A DNA stretch of 64,000 nucleotides from Bradyrhizobium sp. AZCC 2176 (GTDB taxonomy: Bacteria; Pseudomonadota; Alphaproteobacteria; Rhizobiales; Xanthobacteraceae), in assembly GCF_036924645.1 (NCBI RefSeq), contig NZ_JAZHRX010000001.1, positions 3,162,001 to 3,226,000 on the forward strand, given 5' to 3'. The translations under genes and the position numbers were made by a program. This document shows positions 54,294 through 63,091 of the stretch, one piece after another. The notes under the pieces were generated by a model. The model had not been told where the DNA came from and ran no database searches. It was given only the letters and a program-made list of their open reading frames with translations. Position 1 is the first letter of the stretch; the number at the start of each line of letters is the position of its first letter.

Positions 54294-54411
54294 TGTCGTT
54301 CCCGCGAAAGCGGGGACCCATACGCCGCGGCCCGTCGATTGAATGAAGTTGCGAGAGACACGACCAACTATTTGCGCCGGTGGTTATGGTCCCTGCGTTC
54401 GCAGGGACGAC
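54294..54411. repeat. Palindromic repeat, family A (third copy)
   Basis: TGTCGTTCCCGCGAAAGCGGGGAC at the left and GTCCCTGCGTTCGCAGGGACGACA at the right are inverted ends around a spacer of about 70 bp. It is inserted between two co-oriented ACAD genes. Confidence 0.88.
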
Positions 54412-54435
54412 AGCACAATTTGAAGGACCACGCGA

Positions 54436-55683
54436 ATGAACTTCGATGACACCCCGCAGGAAGCCGCGTTCCGCGCCGAAGCCAAGGCGTGGATATCAGC
54501 CAACGCGCCGAAGCAGTACGAGGAAGAGCTTCGCAAGTCCTCGCTCGGCCGTACCGTGCTGAAGGACGCCAACATTCTGGAGGTCGCAAAAGCCTGGCAG
54601 AAGAAGAAGGCCGATGCCGGCTGGGCTTGCCTGCACTGGCCGAAGGAATATGGCGGCCGCGGCTCGTCGCCGATCGAGCGCGTGATCTGGCAGCAGGAAG
54701 AGGGCCCGTTCGGCAAACTCTCCGGCATGTTTATCATCGGCCATGGCATGTGCGGCCCGACCATGATGGCGTTCGCCGGCGAGGAGCAGAAGCGCAAATA
54801 CCTGCCGCCGCTGGCCTCGGGCGAAAAGGTCTGGTGCCAGTTGTTCTCCGAACCTGCCGGCGGTTCGGACGTTGCGGGCTTGCGCACCCGCGCCGAGAAG
54901 AAGGGCGACGACTGGATCATCAACGGCCAGAAGATCTGGACCTCGGGCGCGCACTATTCGGATTACGGCATCCTGCTGACGCGAACCGATCCGACCGTGC
55001 CCAAGCACAAGGGCCTCACCATGTTCTTCCTGGACATGAAGAGCCCGGGCGTCGAAGTGCGGCCGATCAAGCAGGCCAGCGGCCAGTCCGACTTCAACGA
55101 GGTCTACTTTACCGATGTGAAGATTCCGGATTCGCAGCGGCTGGGCGCCGTCAATGACGGCTGGAACGTCTCGCTGACCACGCTGATGAACGAGCGCATG
55201 TCGATCGGCGCCGGCGTTTCGACCGGCTTCCCCGAATTGTTCGACTTCTGCAACAGCCTGATGCTGGAGGACGGCCCCGCGATCGAGGACCGCAGCGTTC
55301 GATCGAGACTTGCGAACTATGCGGTGAAGGCCAGCGGACTCAGATACACCAGCATGCGCGCGATCTCGGCGCTGTCGAAAGGCGAGCGTCCCGGTCCGGA
55401 AAATTCCATCGGCAAGCTGGTCGCGGGATCGATGGTCCAGGAAGTCGCGATGTATGCACTCGACCTGCAGGGCGCCGCCGGCGTGCTGAGCGGGCCTGAA
55501 GACGCCGAGGTCGCCGGCAAGTTCCAGGCGATGCTGCTGCGTGCGCCGGGCACCCGCGTCGAAGGCGGCACCGACGAGATCATGCGCAACATCATCGCCG
55601 AGCGCGTGCTTGGTTTGCCGGGTGATATCCGGGTCGACAAGGATGTGCCTTTCAACAAAATCCCGACCAAGGGCCGGGCATAA
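54436..55683 (+). CDS. Acyl-CoA dehydrogenase, larger (alpha-like) subunit, copy 1
   Basis: A 415-residue ACAD-family protein. FAD and substrate motifs read QLFSEPAGGSDVAGLRTRAEKKGD (about 135-158), IINGQKIWTSGAHYSDYG and RLGAVNDGWNVSLTTLMNERMSI. The C-terminal GGTDEIMRNIIAERVLGLPGD is the usual G-T-x-E-I segment. It is followed by a near-duplicate gene at 55789; by eye about 75 percent of residues agree. This is the PimC/FadE type with a shorter partner upstream, so it may form a heteromer. Two similar alpha subunits could give two specificities with one beta. Confidence 0.92.
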   Translation: MNFDDTPQEAAFRAEAKAWISANAPKQYEEELRKSSLGRTVLKDANILEVAKAWQKKKADAGWACLHWPKEYGGRGSSPIERVIWQQEEGPFGKLSGMFIIGHGMCGPTMMAFAGEEQKRKYLPPLASGEKVWCQLFSEPAGGSDVAGLRTRAEKKGDDWIINGQKIWTSGAHYSDYGILLTRTDPTVPKHKGLTMFFLDMKSPGVEVRPIKQASGQSDFNEVYFTDVKIPDSQRLGAVNDGWNVSLTTLMNERMSIGAGVSTGFPELFDFCNSLMLEDGPAIEDRSVRSRLANYAVKASGLRYTSMRAISALSKGERPGPENSIGKLVAGSMVQEVAMYALDLQGAAGVLSGPEDAEVAGKFQAMLLRAPGTRVEGGTDEIMRNIIAERVLGLPGDIRVDKDVPFNKIPTKGRA

Positions 55684-55690
55684 ACAGATT

Positions 55691-55770
55691 CGTAGGGTGG
55701 GCATCGCGCAAGCGTTGCCCACCGCGTTACACTCAGATGGTGGGCACGCTTCGCTTTGCCCACCCTACGC
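55691..55770. repeat. Palindromic repeat, family B (third copy)
   Basis: CGTAGGGTGGGCATCGCGCAAG and CTTTGCCCACCCTACG form the outer arms, with GTTGCCCACC/GGTGGGCAC inside. It lies between the duplicated ACAD genes, 18 bp before the second ATG and 7 bp after the first stop. Confidence 0.9.
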
Positions 55771-55788
55771 AGAAAAAGAGGAAGCGCC

Positions 55789-57033
55789 ATGAACTTCGAC
55801 GATACCCGGCAGGAAGCGGAATTTCGCGCTACCGCCCGCAAATGGATCGCCGCCAACGCGCCGAAGCAATACGAGACGGAGCTGTCAAAATCCTCGCTCG
55901 GGCGTATCCGGCTGGAGAAGGAGGAGATCGTCGATGTCGGCAAGGCCTGGCAGAAGAAGAAGGCCGAAGGCGGCTGGGCCTGCCTGCACTGGCCAAAGGA
56001 ATATGGCGGCCGCGGCGCGACCCCGATCGAGAAGGTGATCTGGCAGCAGGAAGAGGGCGTCTATGGCAAGCTGACGCAGCCGTTCCAGATCGGCGAGGGC
56101 ATGTGTGGCCCGACCGTGATGGCGTTCGGCAGCGAGGAGCACAAACGTCATTATTTGCCGAAGCTCGCCTCGGGCGAACACATCTGGTGCCAGCTCTTCT
56201 CCGAGCCTGCCGGCGGCTCCGACGTTGCGGGCCTGCGCACGCGGGCGGAGAAGAAGGGCGACAACTGGATCGTCAACGGCCAGAAGATCTGGACCTCGGG
56301 CGCGCATTATTCCGACTACGGCCTTCTGATCACGCGCACCGATCCCAACGTGCCCAAGCACAAGGGCCTGACGATGTTCTTTCTCGACATGAAGAGCAAG
56401 GGCGTCGAGGTACGGCCGATCAAGCAGGCCAACGGCATGCAGGAGTTCAACGAAGTCTATTTCACCGACGTGGTGATCCCGGACAGCCAGCGCCTTGGCG
56501 CGGTCGGTGACGGCTGGAACGTCTCGCTGACCACGCTGATGAACGAGCGCATGTCGATCGGATCGCGGCTTGCAACAGGCTTTCCCGAGATGTTCGAATT
56601 CTGCTCGAACTTGATGACGGATGACGGGCCCGCTATCGACGATCCCGCGACGCGTTCGAAGCTCGCAAGCTGGGCGGTAAAGGCGAGCGGCCTGAAATAC
56701 ACCAGCTACCGCGCGATCTCCTCGCTGTCGAAGGGCGAGCGGCCGGGTCCGGAAAATTCCATCGGCAAGCTGGTCTCGGGCTCGATGCTGCAGGACATCG
56801 CGACTTACGCGATGGATCTGCAGGGTGCGGCCGGCGTGCTCACCGGCACGGACGAAGAAGAGGCGAGCGGCCAGTTCCAGCAGATGCTGCTGTCTTCACC
56901 TTCGATGCGCATCGCCGGCGGTACCGATGAAATCCTGCGCAACATCATCGCCGAGCGCGTGCTCGGCCTGCCCGGCGATATCCGCGTCGACAAGGACGTG
57001 CCCTTCAACAAGATCCCGACCAAGGGGCGCTGA
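55789..57033 (+). CDS. Acyl-CoA dehydrogenase, larger (alpha-like) subunit, copy 2
   Basis: A 414-residue paralogue of the preceding ACAD. It starts at ATG 55789 with GAGGAAG upstream and keeps QLFSEPAGGSDVAGLRTRAEKKGD, WTSGAHYSDYG, PIKQANGMQEFNEVYFTD, ENSIGKLVSGSMLQDIATYAM and GGTDEILRNIIAERVLGLPGD. Differences cluster in the middle helices (ASGQSDF versus ANGMQEF; FDFCNSLMLEDGPAIEDR versus FEFCSNLMTDDGPAIDDP), suggesting changed substrate choice after duplication. The nitroreductase gene follows after 2 bp. Confidence 0.92.
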   Translation: MNFDDTRQEAEFRATARKWIAANAPKQYETELSKSSLGRIRLEKEEIVDVGKAWQKKKAEGGWACLHWPKEYGGRGATPIEKVIWQQEEGVYGKLTQPFQIGEGMCGPTVMAFGSEEHKRHYLPKLASGEHIWCQLFSEPAGGSDVAGLRTRAEKKGDNWIVNGQKIWTSGAHYSDYGLLITRTDPNVPKHKGLTMFFLDMKSKGVEVRPIKQANGMQEFNEVYFTDVVIPDSQRLGAVGDGWNVSLTTLMNERMSIGSRLATGFPEMFEFCSNLMTDDGPAIDDPATRSKLASWAVKASGLKYTSYRAISSLSKGERPGPENSIGKLVSGSMLQDIATYAMDLQGAAGVLTGTDEEEASGQFQQMLLSSPSMRIAGGTDEILRNIIAERVLGLPGDIRVDKDVPFNKIPTKGR

Positions 57034-57035
57034 CC

Positions 57036-57746
57036 ATGGACGCTGCGGCAAAGGCGCGTTACGAGACGGAAGATCGCATCGGCGTGCTCGAAGAATTACT
57101 GAACGAGCGCTACTCGGTGCGCGCCTTCCTGCCGCAGGAGGTGCCGCGCGAGACCATCGAGCACATTCTGAGCGTGGCGCAACGCACGGCGTCCTGGTGC
57201 AACAGCCAGCCCTGGCAGGTGCTGATCGCGAGCGGCGAGGCCAAGGAGCGCTTTCGCAAGGCGATCTATGCCGAGGCCGCGTCCGGCGCCAAGGACGACC
57301 ATGATTTCACGCCGCCGCGCGAATATCTCGGCGTCTATCTCGAACGCCGCCGCGAGAGCGGCTTTCAGCTCTACAACACGCTCGGCATCACCAGAGGCGA
57401 CAAGATGGCCTATGCGAAGCAGGCGCTGGAGAACTACAATTTCTTCGGCGCCCCGCATGTCGCTGTCATTCACACCGACGAGCCGCTCGGCATCTATGGC
57501 GCGGTCGATTGCGGCGCCTATGTCGGAAACTTCATGCTGGCAGCGCAGGCGCTCGGTCTCGGCACGATTCCGCAGGCCGCGCTGGCGCGGCATTCCGGGC
57601 TGATCCGGCGTCACTTCAATCTCGCCGACGATCGCAAGGTCGTTTGCGGCATTTCGTTCGGCTACGCCGACCACGCCCACAAGGTCAACAGCTATCGCAC
57701 CTCGCGGGCGAGCGTTGCCGACACCGTGACGTTCATCGATGAATAG
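57036..57746 (+). CDS. Nitroreductase-family flavoprotein
   Basis: A 236-residue FMN protein. The FMN motif region RYSVRAFLPQEVPRETIEHILSVAQRTASWCNSQPWQVLI (about 24-63) shows the R-S-x-R and N-x-Q-P-W features of the family, and a second FMN segment reads GLGTIPQAAL. Typical reactions reduce nitro groups, quinones or enones with NAD(P)H. The ATG follows the ACAD stop by 2 bp, so it is part of the ACAD operon and might act as an accessory reductase. Its 3' end overlaps the WYL regulator by 14 bp in opposite orientation. Confidence 0.92.
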   Translation: MDAAAKARYETEDRIGVLEELLNERYSVRAFLPQEVPRETIEHILSVAQRTASWCNSQPWQVLIASGEAKERFRKAIYAEAASGAKDDHDFTPPREYLGVYLERRRESGFQLYNTLGITRGDKMAYAKQALENYNFFGAPHVAVIHTDEPLGIYGAVDCGAYVGNFMLAAQALGLGTIPQAALARHSGLIRRHFNLADDRKVVCGISFGYADHAHKVNSYRTSRASVADTVTFIDE

Positions 57747-58740
57747 CGAGATCAGATAGGTCGCGGACTGCCTCCGGTTGATACCGCACCGCCATCGCCT
57801 GCGCGATCTCGGCCATCTTGTCGCGCAGCTCCGCCGGCGCCAGCACCTCGGCCTCTGCGCCGAGCCGCAGCAACTCGGCGGCGGCGTGCCACACGGATTT
57901 TCCAATTGGTACCTCCGCGATCCGCCAGCCCGCCGCATCAGGTGCTTCCTCGAATCGCGTGCGCATCTTCACGTAAGGCTGGCTGAGCGCGTTGAGCAGC
58001 TTGATGCCAAATGGCGACAGCCGCACGGTGGCGCGGTTTGGATGCAGTTCGGCTTCGAGGCGCTCCGTCGCGCGCTGCCAATAGGCGGCAAGATCGAAAT
58101 CGGCGGGCCGGACGAAGGTCTTTTCCAGCACCGAGCAATCGAGGATGCGCGCGACGCGATAGGTGCGCACGCTGCCATCGACACTGCCGGCGAGATACCA
58201 ACTGCCAGCCTTCAGCACGAGGCCGAGCGGCGCAACGCGGCGGCGCCTCTCTGCCTTCCAGCTTCGATAGCGGATCTCGATCAGGCTCTCGCGCAGCAGT
58301 GCGCCGGCAATGGCGCGCAGATGCTCGGGCTGTTCCGTCTCTCCGAACCAGCCAGGCGCATCCAGATGAAAGCGTCCCAGCATCCGCGCGGCGCTCGGGC
58401 GCAGATTGGCCGGCAGCGCCGCCATCACCTTGGTTTGGGCCGCCATCATGGCCGTGTCCAGGCCAAGCGCGGCGGCAGGGCCCGGTAGTCCCGCCATGAA
58501 CAGCGCCTCCGCTTCGGGCGGCGACAGTCCGTTCAACCGCACCCGGTAGCCGTCGAGCAGGCGATAGCCGCCTTCCGCGCCGCGCTCCGCATAGACGGGG
58601 ATTCCGGCCGCCGAAAGCGCGTCGATGTCGCGATAGATGGTGCGCACCGAGACCTCACAGGCCTCAGCGAGTTCGGGCGCGGTGATCCGCCCCCGGGCCT
58701 GCAGGGCGGTGAGGATGGAAAGCAAACGGCTCGCGCGCAT
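57733..58740 (-). CDS. YafY-type WYL-domain transcriptional regulator
   Basis: A 335-residue regulator. The N-terminal HTH-11 winged helix (ARGRITAPELAEACEVSVRTIYRDIDALSAAGIPVYAERGAEGGYRL, about 15-60) is followed by a WYL domain (LGLVLKAGSWYLAGSVDGSVRTYRVARIL, about 170-200; here the W-Y-L motif is visible as WYL) and a C-terminal WCX part. WYL proteins often sense nucleic acids or other ligands. It is divergent from a GST gene, with a perfect 11-5-11 inverted repeat 13 bp from its start. It ends on the nitroreductase stop with a 14-bp antisense overlap. Confidence 0.93.
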   Translation of the reverse strand: MRASRLLSILTALQARGRITAPELAEACEVSVRTIYRDIDALSAAGIPVYAERGAEGGYRLLDGYRVRLNGLSPPEAEALFMAGLPGPAAALGLDTAMMAAQTKVMAALPANLRPSAARMLGRFHLDAPGWFGETEQPEHLRAIAGALLRESLIEIRYRSWKAERRRRVAPLGLVLKAGSWYLAGSVDGSVRTYRVARILDCSVLEKTFVRPADFDLAAYWQRATERLEAELHPNRATVRLSPFGIKLLNALSQPYVKMRTRFEEAPDAAGWRIAEVPIGKSVWHAAAELLRLGAEAEVLAPAELRDKMAEIAQAMAVRYQPEAVRDLSDLAIHR

Positions 58741-58752
58741 GGCTTCTTAAAG

Positions 58753-58779
58753 CATACCTGACAGAAGATGTCAGGTATG
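58753..58779. promoter_or_regulatory. Perfect 11-5-11 inverted repeat, candidate WYL regulator operator
   Basis: CATACCTGACA, five-base spacer GAAGA, TGTCAGGTATG. All 11 pairs match. It lies between the divergent WYL regulator and GST genes, 13 bp from the regulator ATG and 51 bp from the GST ATG. Best reading: operator bound by the regulator, controlling both genes. Confidence 0.85.
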
Positions 58780-58829
58780 GGGGTTCATAGAGAGGCCATG
58801 TCCCCAGCCCGCATCAGGAGACCTGCCAA

Positions 58830-59471
58830 ATGACCGATCATCCCCGCATCACCCTGTATTATTCGCCGCAGAGCCGGGCGACCGGCGCGCGGATCCTGTT
58901 GGAGGAGTTGGGCGCGCCTTACGATCTCCATGTCCTCAACATGAAAGCAGGCGAGCAGCGCCAGCCGGCCTTTCTCGCTGTCAATCCGCTCGGCAAGGTG
59001 CCGGCGATCCGTCACGGCGAGGCACTGGTGACCGAGCAGGTCGCGATCTACATCTATCTGGCCGACTTGTTTCCCCAAGCCGGCCTTGCGCCTGCCCTCA
59101 ACGATCCGCTCCGCGGCCCCTATCTGCGCTGGATCGCCTACTATGGCGCCTCGTTCGAGCCTGCCGTGATCGACAAATTCATGAAGCGCGAGCCGGCGCC
59201 GGTAACGCAATCGCCATATTCCGATTACGACTCGATGCTCGGTGCCCTAGAAGCGCAGCTATCGAAGGGCCCATATTTGCTCGGCGAACGGATGACGGCG
59301 GCCGATATCCTCTGGGGCGTCGCCTTTAGCTGGACCATGATGTTCGGCCTCGTGCCCAAAAAGGACGTGTTCGTTCGCTACGCCGAGCGCATCACGCAGC
59401 GCCCGGCATTTCAGCGGATCAGCGCCGCGGACGATGAGATGGCCGCCCGGCACGCTGAGGCAGCCGGATAA
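58830..59471 (+). CDS. Glutathione S-transferase family protein
   Basis: A 213-residue GST. The thioredoxin-like N-terminal half has ITLYYSPQSRATGARILLEELGAPYDLH with the catalytic-region serine (S12 in YSPQSR), then NPLGKVPAIRHGEALVTEQVAIYIYL, where the V-P-A cis-proline and the E/Q-S-x-AI pattern are seen (TEQVAI). The helical C-terminal half follows from about residue 88. An AGGAG ribosome site precedes ATG. It is divergent from the WYL regulator and followed by a DUF6157 gene 15 bp on, probably as one transcript. Confidence 0.93.
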   Translation: MTDHPRITLYYSPQSRATGARILLEELGAPYDLHVLNMKAGEQRQPAFLAVNPLGKVPAIRHGEALVTEQVAIYIYLADLFPQAGLAPALNDPLRGPYLRWIAYYGASFEPAVIDKFMKREPAPVTQSPYSDYDSMLGALEAQLSKGPYLLGERMTAADILWGVAFSWTMMFGLVPKKDVFVRYAERITQRPAFQRISAADDEMAARHAEAAG

Positions 59472-59486
59472 AGGATGCAACCACCC

Positions 59487-59921
59487 ATGACAAAGACGAT
59501 GCACACGACCAATTGCTTCAATACCTTCATCCGGGTCGCGGAAGATTGTCCGGCGCAAACCGGCGAGGAGCCGCCGCTCCGCGGCGGTAATCCGACCGTG
59601 GCAGGCCTGCAATATCAGATGATCGCGCAGGCACCCTACAAATACACCTCCGACGACGTGGTTTTCGCAACCTCTGCTGCCGGCCGGCAACTCGATGCGA
59701 AGACGACGAGGAAGGCGCGCGATCTGGCCCGTAGCGAATTCTTCTTCAAGGGGCAAGCGTGTCTGCGGGCATCCGGTCTCGGCAAACGCTTCGGCTGGGG
59801 CATTCACGCCGATGCCGAAGGCCGCGTCGCCCTCTACGCCGTCGACAGCACGCGATACCAGGCGCTTGCAAAGGATCCGAACCTCATCCAGACGCGCGCG
59901 ATGCGGACCAAGCGCGCCTGA
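59487..59921 (+). CDS. DUF6157 family protein
   Basis: A 144-residue protein; ATG 59487 is chosen since AAAGGA lies upstream at good spacing and overlaps the alternative ATG at 59475. The sequence (HTTNCFNTFIRVAEDCPAQTGEEPP, then VAGLQYQMIAQAPYKYTSDDVVFAT) is the pattern I recall for DUF6157, a cytoplasmic protein of unknown function. The central RSEFFFKGQACLRASGLGKRFGWGIHADAEGRVALYA is conserved-looking. It follows the GST gene by 15 bp, so the pair likely responds to the same WYL regulator. Confidence 0.88.
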   Translation: MTKTMHTTNCFNTFIRVAEDCPAQTGEEPPLRGGNPTVAGLQYQMIAQAPYKYTSDDVVFATSAAGRQLDAKTTRKARDLARSEFFFKGQACLRASGLGKRFGWGIHADAEGRVALYAVDSTRYQALAKDPNLIQTRAMRTKRA

Positions 59922-59939
59922 GTGATGGTGGCACGCGCG

Positions 59940-61580
59940 TCAAGCGCGTGCCGACAGCAACTCCTCGGTAACCTCGTCGGAAAATTGTTTTCGCTTGCCG
60001 GCAATCAGCACCCATTCGGGATCATCAGCAATCGCCGTCGCGCCCGGCATGCCGTGATCGAGCAATGCGCGCGCACAAGCAACCCAGTCGCCGCCTTCGA
60101 CCGGCTCGTTAAGGGACGCCCATGACAGCGTACCGCAGGCATTGTCGCCGTGGCCGTGCTGCTCCGTCCATTTCGCGCCGTGTTCGAGCAGGAAGCGCGT
60201 CAAGGCCGCGTTGCCGCTGAACACCGCGAGATTAAGCGCAGAGGCATCCCAGTCGCCGCCGCGTACCGCGATCGGCCAGCCCAGCCTGACCATCAGCATG
60301 ACGATGTCGTCGGCGCCAGCCGCGGCCATATCGGGCAACAGTCGCAATTGCGCCGGCGACAGCGCGGCCGGCAGATCGGGCCGCAGTGCCCCGATCCTTC
60401 GCGCCCCGGCTTCATCACCGCGCGCGCATGCGGCGATGAAGCGTTCGTCGTCGGGGATGTCGGGCATGTCGATCCGCGCGCGCAGCGAATCCGCAACATC
60501 CGATAGCCCGAACCGCAGTGCCATTCGGTATGGGCTGACGCCATCCGGAGTGGTGCGCGACGGATCGGCGCCGGCGACCAGCAGGGCATTCGCATGATGG
60601 GGCCGCCGGCGGTAGATGGCCCACAAGAGTGGCGAATCCCAATCGGTCAACGGCGCATTTCGCGCGGGCTCGTTCGGGTCGCCGCCGTGTTCCAGCAGCA
60701 ATTTCAGCGCGGTGTCGTCCTCAAGGTCGATCGAGCGATAGATCGCATTGCTTTCTGCGATGTGCGCGCCGTGCTCCAGCAGCAGGCGGATGCAGGCGGG
60801 ATTTTCGAGGGAGTGATAAAGCGATTCACCATCATTCGGATCGGCGCCTGCGTCGAGCAGCAGTCTCGTCAGCGCAAGGTCATGGTTGGCTCCCGCAGCG
60901 CCGTAGAGCGTTGAGAGCGGATAGCGCATGTCGGGCTTTTCAAGCGACGCCGGCGGCCAGCGGCTGTAGATGCGCTGATTGAGGTCGGCACCGGCCGTGA
61001 TCAGCAATTGCGCGCAGCGATAAAGACGCTCGCGAAATTCCTCGACGCGCAGCAGACCCGAATGCGCGACCGCAAAAAGCGGCGGCATCTGCAGCGGTCC
61101 GCCGGGCCGGTTGACCCATAACGGATCGGCTTGCGTCGCATGTCGCAGCAGGTTTTCGTCGCCGATGGCGCAGGCAAGGTAGGGGTCGCCGGCGACCAGT
61201 CCGGGATCCTCCGCCAGCATCCGCAAGCCGACCCGCAGATTGGTGCGGCCGGAGGTGTTGCTGACATCGCCGCGATAGATCAATTGCAGCCAGTGCAGGA
61301 CGCGATCGGCGCGCTGCTTCTGCGCGGCGGCCTGCACCTCGACATTGCGCTTAAGGTCGGACCAGGAGGCAAAACGGTGCTCGCGGGCGAGGCAGGATTG
61401 CGCGTCGTGCAGGCGAAGTTGCAGCGATGCAACGGCCTCATCGCTCCGGCCCGCCGCAGCCGGCAATGCGCTGCGAAACCGCGCCATCGCCGCCGGATCG
61501 CGGCTTCGATAGAGGCGGATCAATTCCTTGGCTTGCTTCTTCAGATGATCGAGATTCAATCGATCGGGGAGCGGGTTCAT
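59940..61580 (-). CDS. Ankyrin-repeat protein
   Basis: A 546-residue protein with a helical N-terminal region (about 1-140, starting with NLDHLKKQAKELIRLY, as found in ankyrin proteins of soil bacteria) and ankyrin-type repeats in the rest (LLLDAGADPNDGES, LLLEHGGDPNEPA, ALLVAGADPSRTTPDG, RFLLEHGAKW). At least six repeat units are seen. No signal peptide or enzyme domain is present, so it is probably a cytoplasmic protein-binding scaffold. Its end lies 19 bp from the convergent DUF6157 end. No partner is evident. Confidence 0.9.
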   Translation of the reverse strand: MNPLPDRLNLDHLKKQAKELIRLYRSRDPAAMARFRSALPAAAGRSDEAVASLQLRLHDAQSCLAREHRFASWSDLKRNVEVQAAAQKQRADRVLHWLQLIYRGDVSNTSGRTNLRVGLRMLAEDPGLVAGDPYLACAIGDENLLRHATQADPLWVNRPGGPLQMPPLFAVAHSGLLRVEEFRERLYRCAQLLITAGADLNQRIYSRWPPASLEKPDMRYPLSTLYGAAGANHDLALTRLLLDAGADPNDGESLYHSLENPACIRLLLEHGAHIAESNAIYRSIDLEDDTALKLLLEHGGDPNEPARNAPLTDWDSPLLWAIYRRRPHHANALLVAGADPSRTTPDGVSPYRMALRFGLSDVADSLRARIDMPDIPDDERFIAACARGDEAGARRIGALRPDLPAALSPAQLRLLPDMAAAGADDIVMLMVRLGWPIAVRGGDWDASALNLAVFSGNAALTRFLLEHGAKWTEQHGHGDNACGTLSWASLNEPVEGGDWVACARALLDHGMPGATAIADDPEWVLIAGKRKQFSDEVTEELLSARA

Positions 61581-61781
61581 CAGACACCTCCGTGCATGAC
61601 ATCGCCGACGGCCCGCAATACCGGCTGCACAAAGGCTCTAGATGTCGCTCGAAAGCTGCAAGTGGGTTCAACCCTTCCCGCGGGCCCGGGAGCGGCTTGC
61701 ACCGCATGCGCTACAATATGGCGGGTGCACGCAATGGTCAACGTGGCCGGAGGCACGGCTCCAGAACAGGAAAATCGGCAG

Positions 61782-61810
61782 GAAAATCCCGGCCGCGTGC
61801 CGCGGCCGGG
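61782..61810 (-). terminator. Rho-independent terminator of the small secreted-protein gene
   Basis: CCCGGCCGCG pairs perfectly with CGCGGCCGGG around a 3-base loop at 61788-61810. On the minus strand the stem is followed by ATTTTCC. It lies 24 bp past the stop at 61834. The adjacent region 61581-61780 shows nothing else. Confidence 0.78.
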
Positions 61811-61833
61811 GTGCATGTTGCAGGGACGTTCGA

Positions 61834-62082
61834 TCAGTAAGCGCAGACGTTCACGGTGCGCAGGCGCATGCCGCGGCGGGTTTCGACCCAGCGCTGCTGC
61901 AGGCAGCCGTTCAAGCCGGTGTCGACATAGACGCCGCCGAATCCGACGCCGACAGCAGGGCCCCAGCCCCAGCCATGGCCCCAGTGATGGCCGTGGTAAA
62001 AGCCGCCGGCGGAAGCCGGCGCCGTAGCGGCAAAGGTGAGCGAGGCGACGGCGATCAATCCGAGGGTAACCTTGCGAAGCAT
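61834..62082 (-). CDS. Small secreted glycine/histidine/tryptophan-rich protein
   Basis: An 82-residue protein with a clear signal peptide (about 1-25, cleavage near ASA-GG). The mature part begins with GFYHGHHWGHGWGWGPAVG, rich in Gly, His and Trp, then GLNGCLQQRWVETRRGMRLRTVNVC with two cysteines that may form a disulphide. Similar short exported proteins are common in Bradyrhizobium and relatives; function is unknown. The histidine-rich start could bind metals. It is a single gene with its own terminator. Confidence 0.82.
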   Translation of the reverse strand: MLRKVTLGLIAVASLTFAATAPASAGGFYHGHHWGHGWGWGPAVGVGFGGVYVDTGLNGCLQQRWVETRRGMRLRTVNVCAY

Positions 62083-62275
62083 CGTATTCTCCAGTTGGTT
62101 GGCACGAGGGGCCTTGTTGCGTCCCTGCCCATCAGTCGGGCGGACGGCGTCCTGCGTTCACGTGCGAAGGGGAGAATCGTGTTTCAGGAGTGTTTCGTGG
62201 GCGGCATTTCCGAGCTGCGCAGATATCAACCGCCATCCCTTAGGATGAGGTCTGGAGCATTTTGAGACAGGACCG

Positions 62276-63073
62276 TCAGAACCGTGGCGGGCGCTTTTCC
62301 GCAAACGCCTTGATGCCTTCCTTGATCTCCTCGCCGCGCATGCTTTCGCGGTGGCGCTGGTCGGCGGCTTCCTCATCGAGCTTGCCGCGCGCAAACTCGT
62401 TGATGGCGCGCTTCATGCCGCGCATCGCCAGCGGCGCGTTGCCGGCCAGGATGGTGGCGAGACGGTCGACTTCCTCGTCGAGCGATTCCGGTGGCACCAT
62501 GGAAGTGAGGTAGCCGATCCGCAGCATCTCGGGCGCGGTGATCCTCTGCGCGGTGAGAAACAGCATTTTGGCGTTGTCGACGCCGAGCCGCGACACGTAG
62601 CGGGCGATGCCGCCCTTGTAATAGTGCAGGCCGAGCCGTGCCGCCGGCATGAACATTTCAGCCGTATCGACGCCGATGCGGAAATCGCAGGCCAGCGCCA
62701 GGTCGGTCGAGCCGCCATAGACGCCGCCATTGAGTCGACAGATCGTCGGCACGCCGAGATCTTCCAGGCGGTCGACCACCGCTTCGAACGCCGAACCCGC
62801 GCTCGGTTGCGCGGTCTCGCTGGTTGCTCGATCGGCCACCGAATTGAGATCATAGCCGGCGCTGAAGGCGCGGCCGGTGCCGGTCAGCACCAGCACGCGG
62901 ATAGCGGGATCGGCCTCGATCCGGTCGAACAGCTTTACGAGATCGCCGAGATCCTCGCTCTGCAGCCGGTTCAGATGTTTCGGCCGGTTGAGGCGGATGG
63001 TGGCGCGGGCGCCGCTGATCTCGAGGATGGGCACGCTTGCCGCCTCGGCTGCTTCACGCATGCTGTTCTCCAT
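62276..63073 (-). CDS. Enoyl-CoA hydratase/isomerase (crotonase family)
   Basis: A 265-residue crotonase. Motifs: ATIRLNRPKHLNRL, first oxyanion loop GTGRAFSAGYDLN, second VPTICRLNGGVYGGSTDLALACD, then FMPAARLGLHYYKGGIARYVSRLG in place of the usual P-E-x-x-L-G-x-x-P-x-x-G, so the catalytic glutamates of standard hydratases are not obvious. The reaction could be hydration, isomerisation or hydrolysis. It follows the CNG channel gene by 18 bp on the same strand. ATG at 63061 is an alternative start. It could replace the hydratase deleted at 51 kb, but that is inference. Confidence 0.9.
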   Translation of the reverse strand: MENSMREAAEAASVPILEISGARATIRLNRPKHLNRLQSEDLGDLVKLFDRIEADPAIRVLVLTGTGRAFSAGYDLNSVADRATSETAQPSAGSAFEAVVDRLEDLGVPTICRLNGGVYGGSTDLALACDFRIGVDTAEMFMPAARLGLHYYKGGIARYVSRLGVDNAKMLFLTAQRITAPEMLRIGYLTSMVPPESLDEEVDRLATILAGNAPLAMRGMKRAINEFARGKLDEEAADQRHRESMRGEEIKEGIKAFAEKRPPRF

Positions 63074-63091
63074 TGTTCTTGCTTGTTTGAA

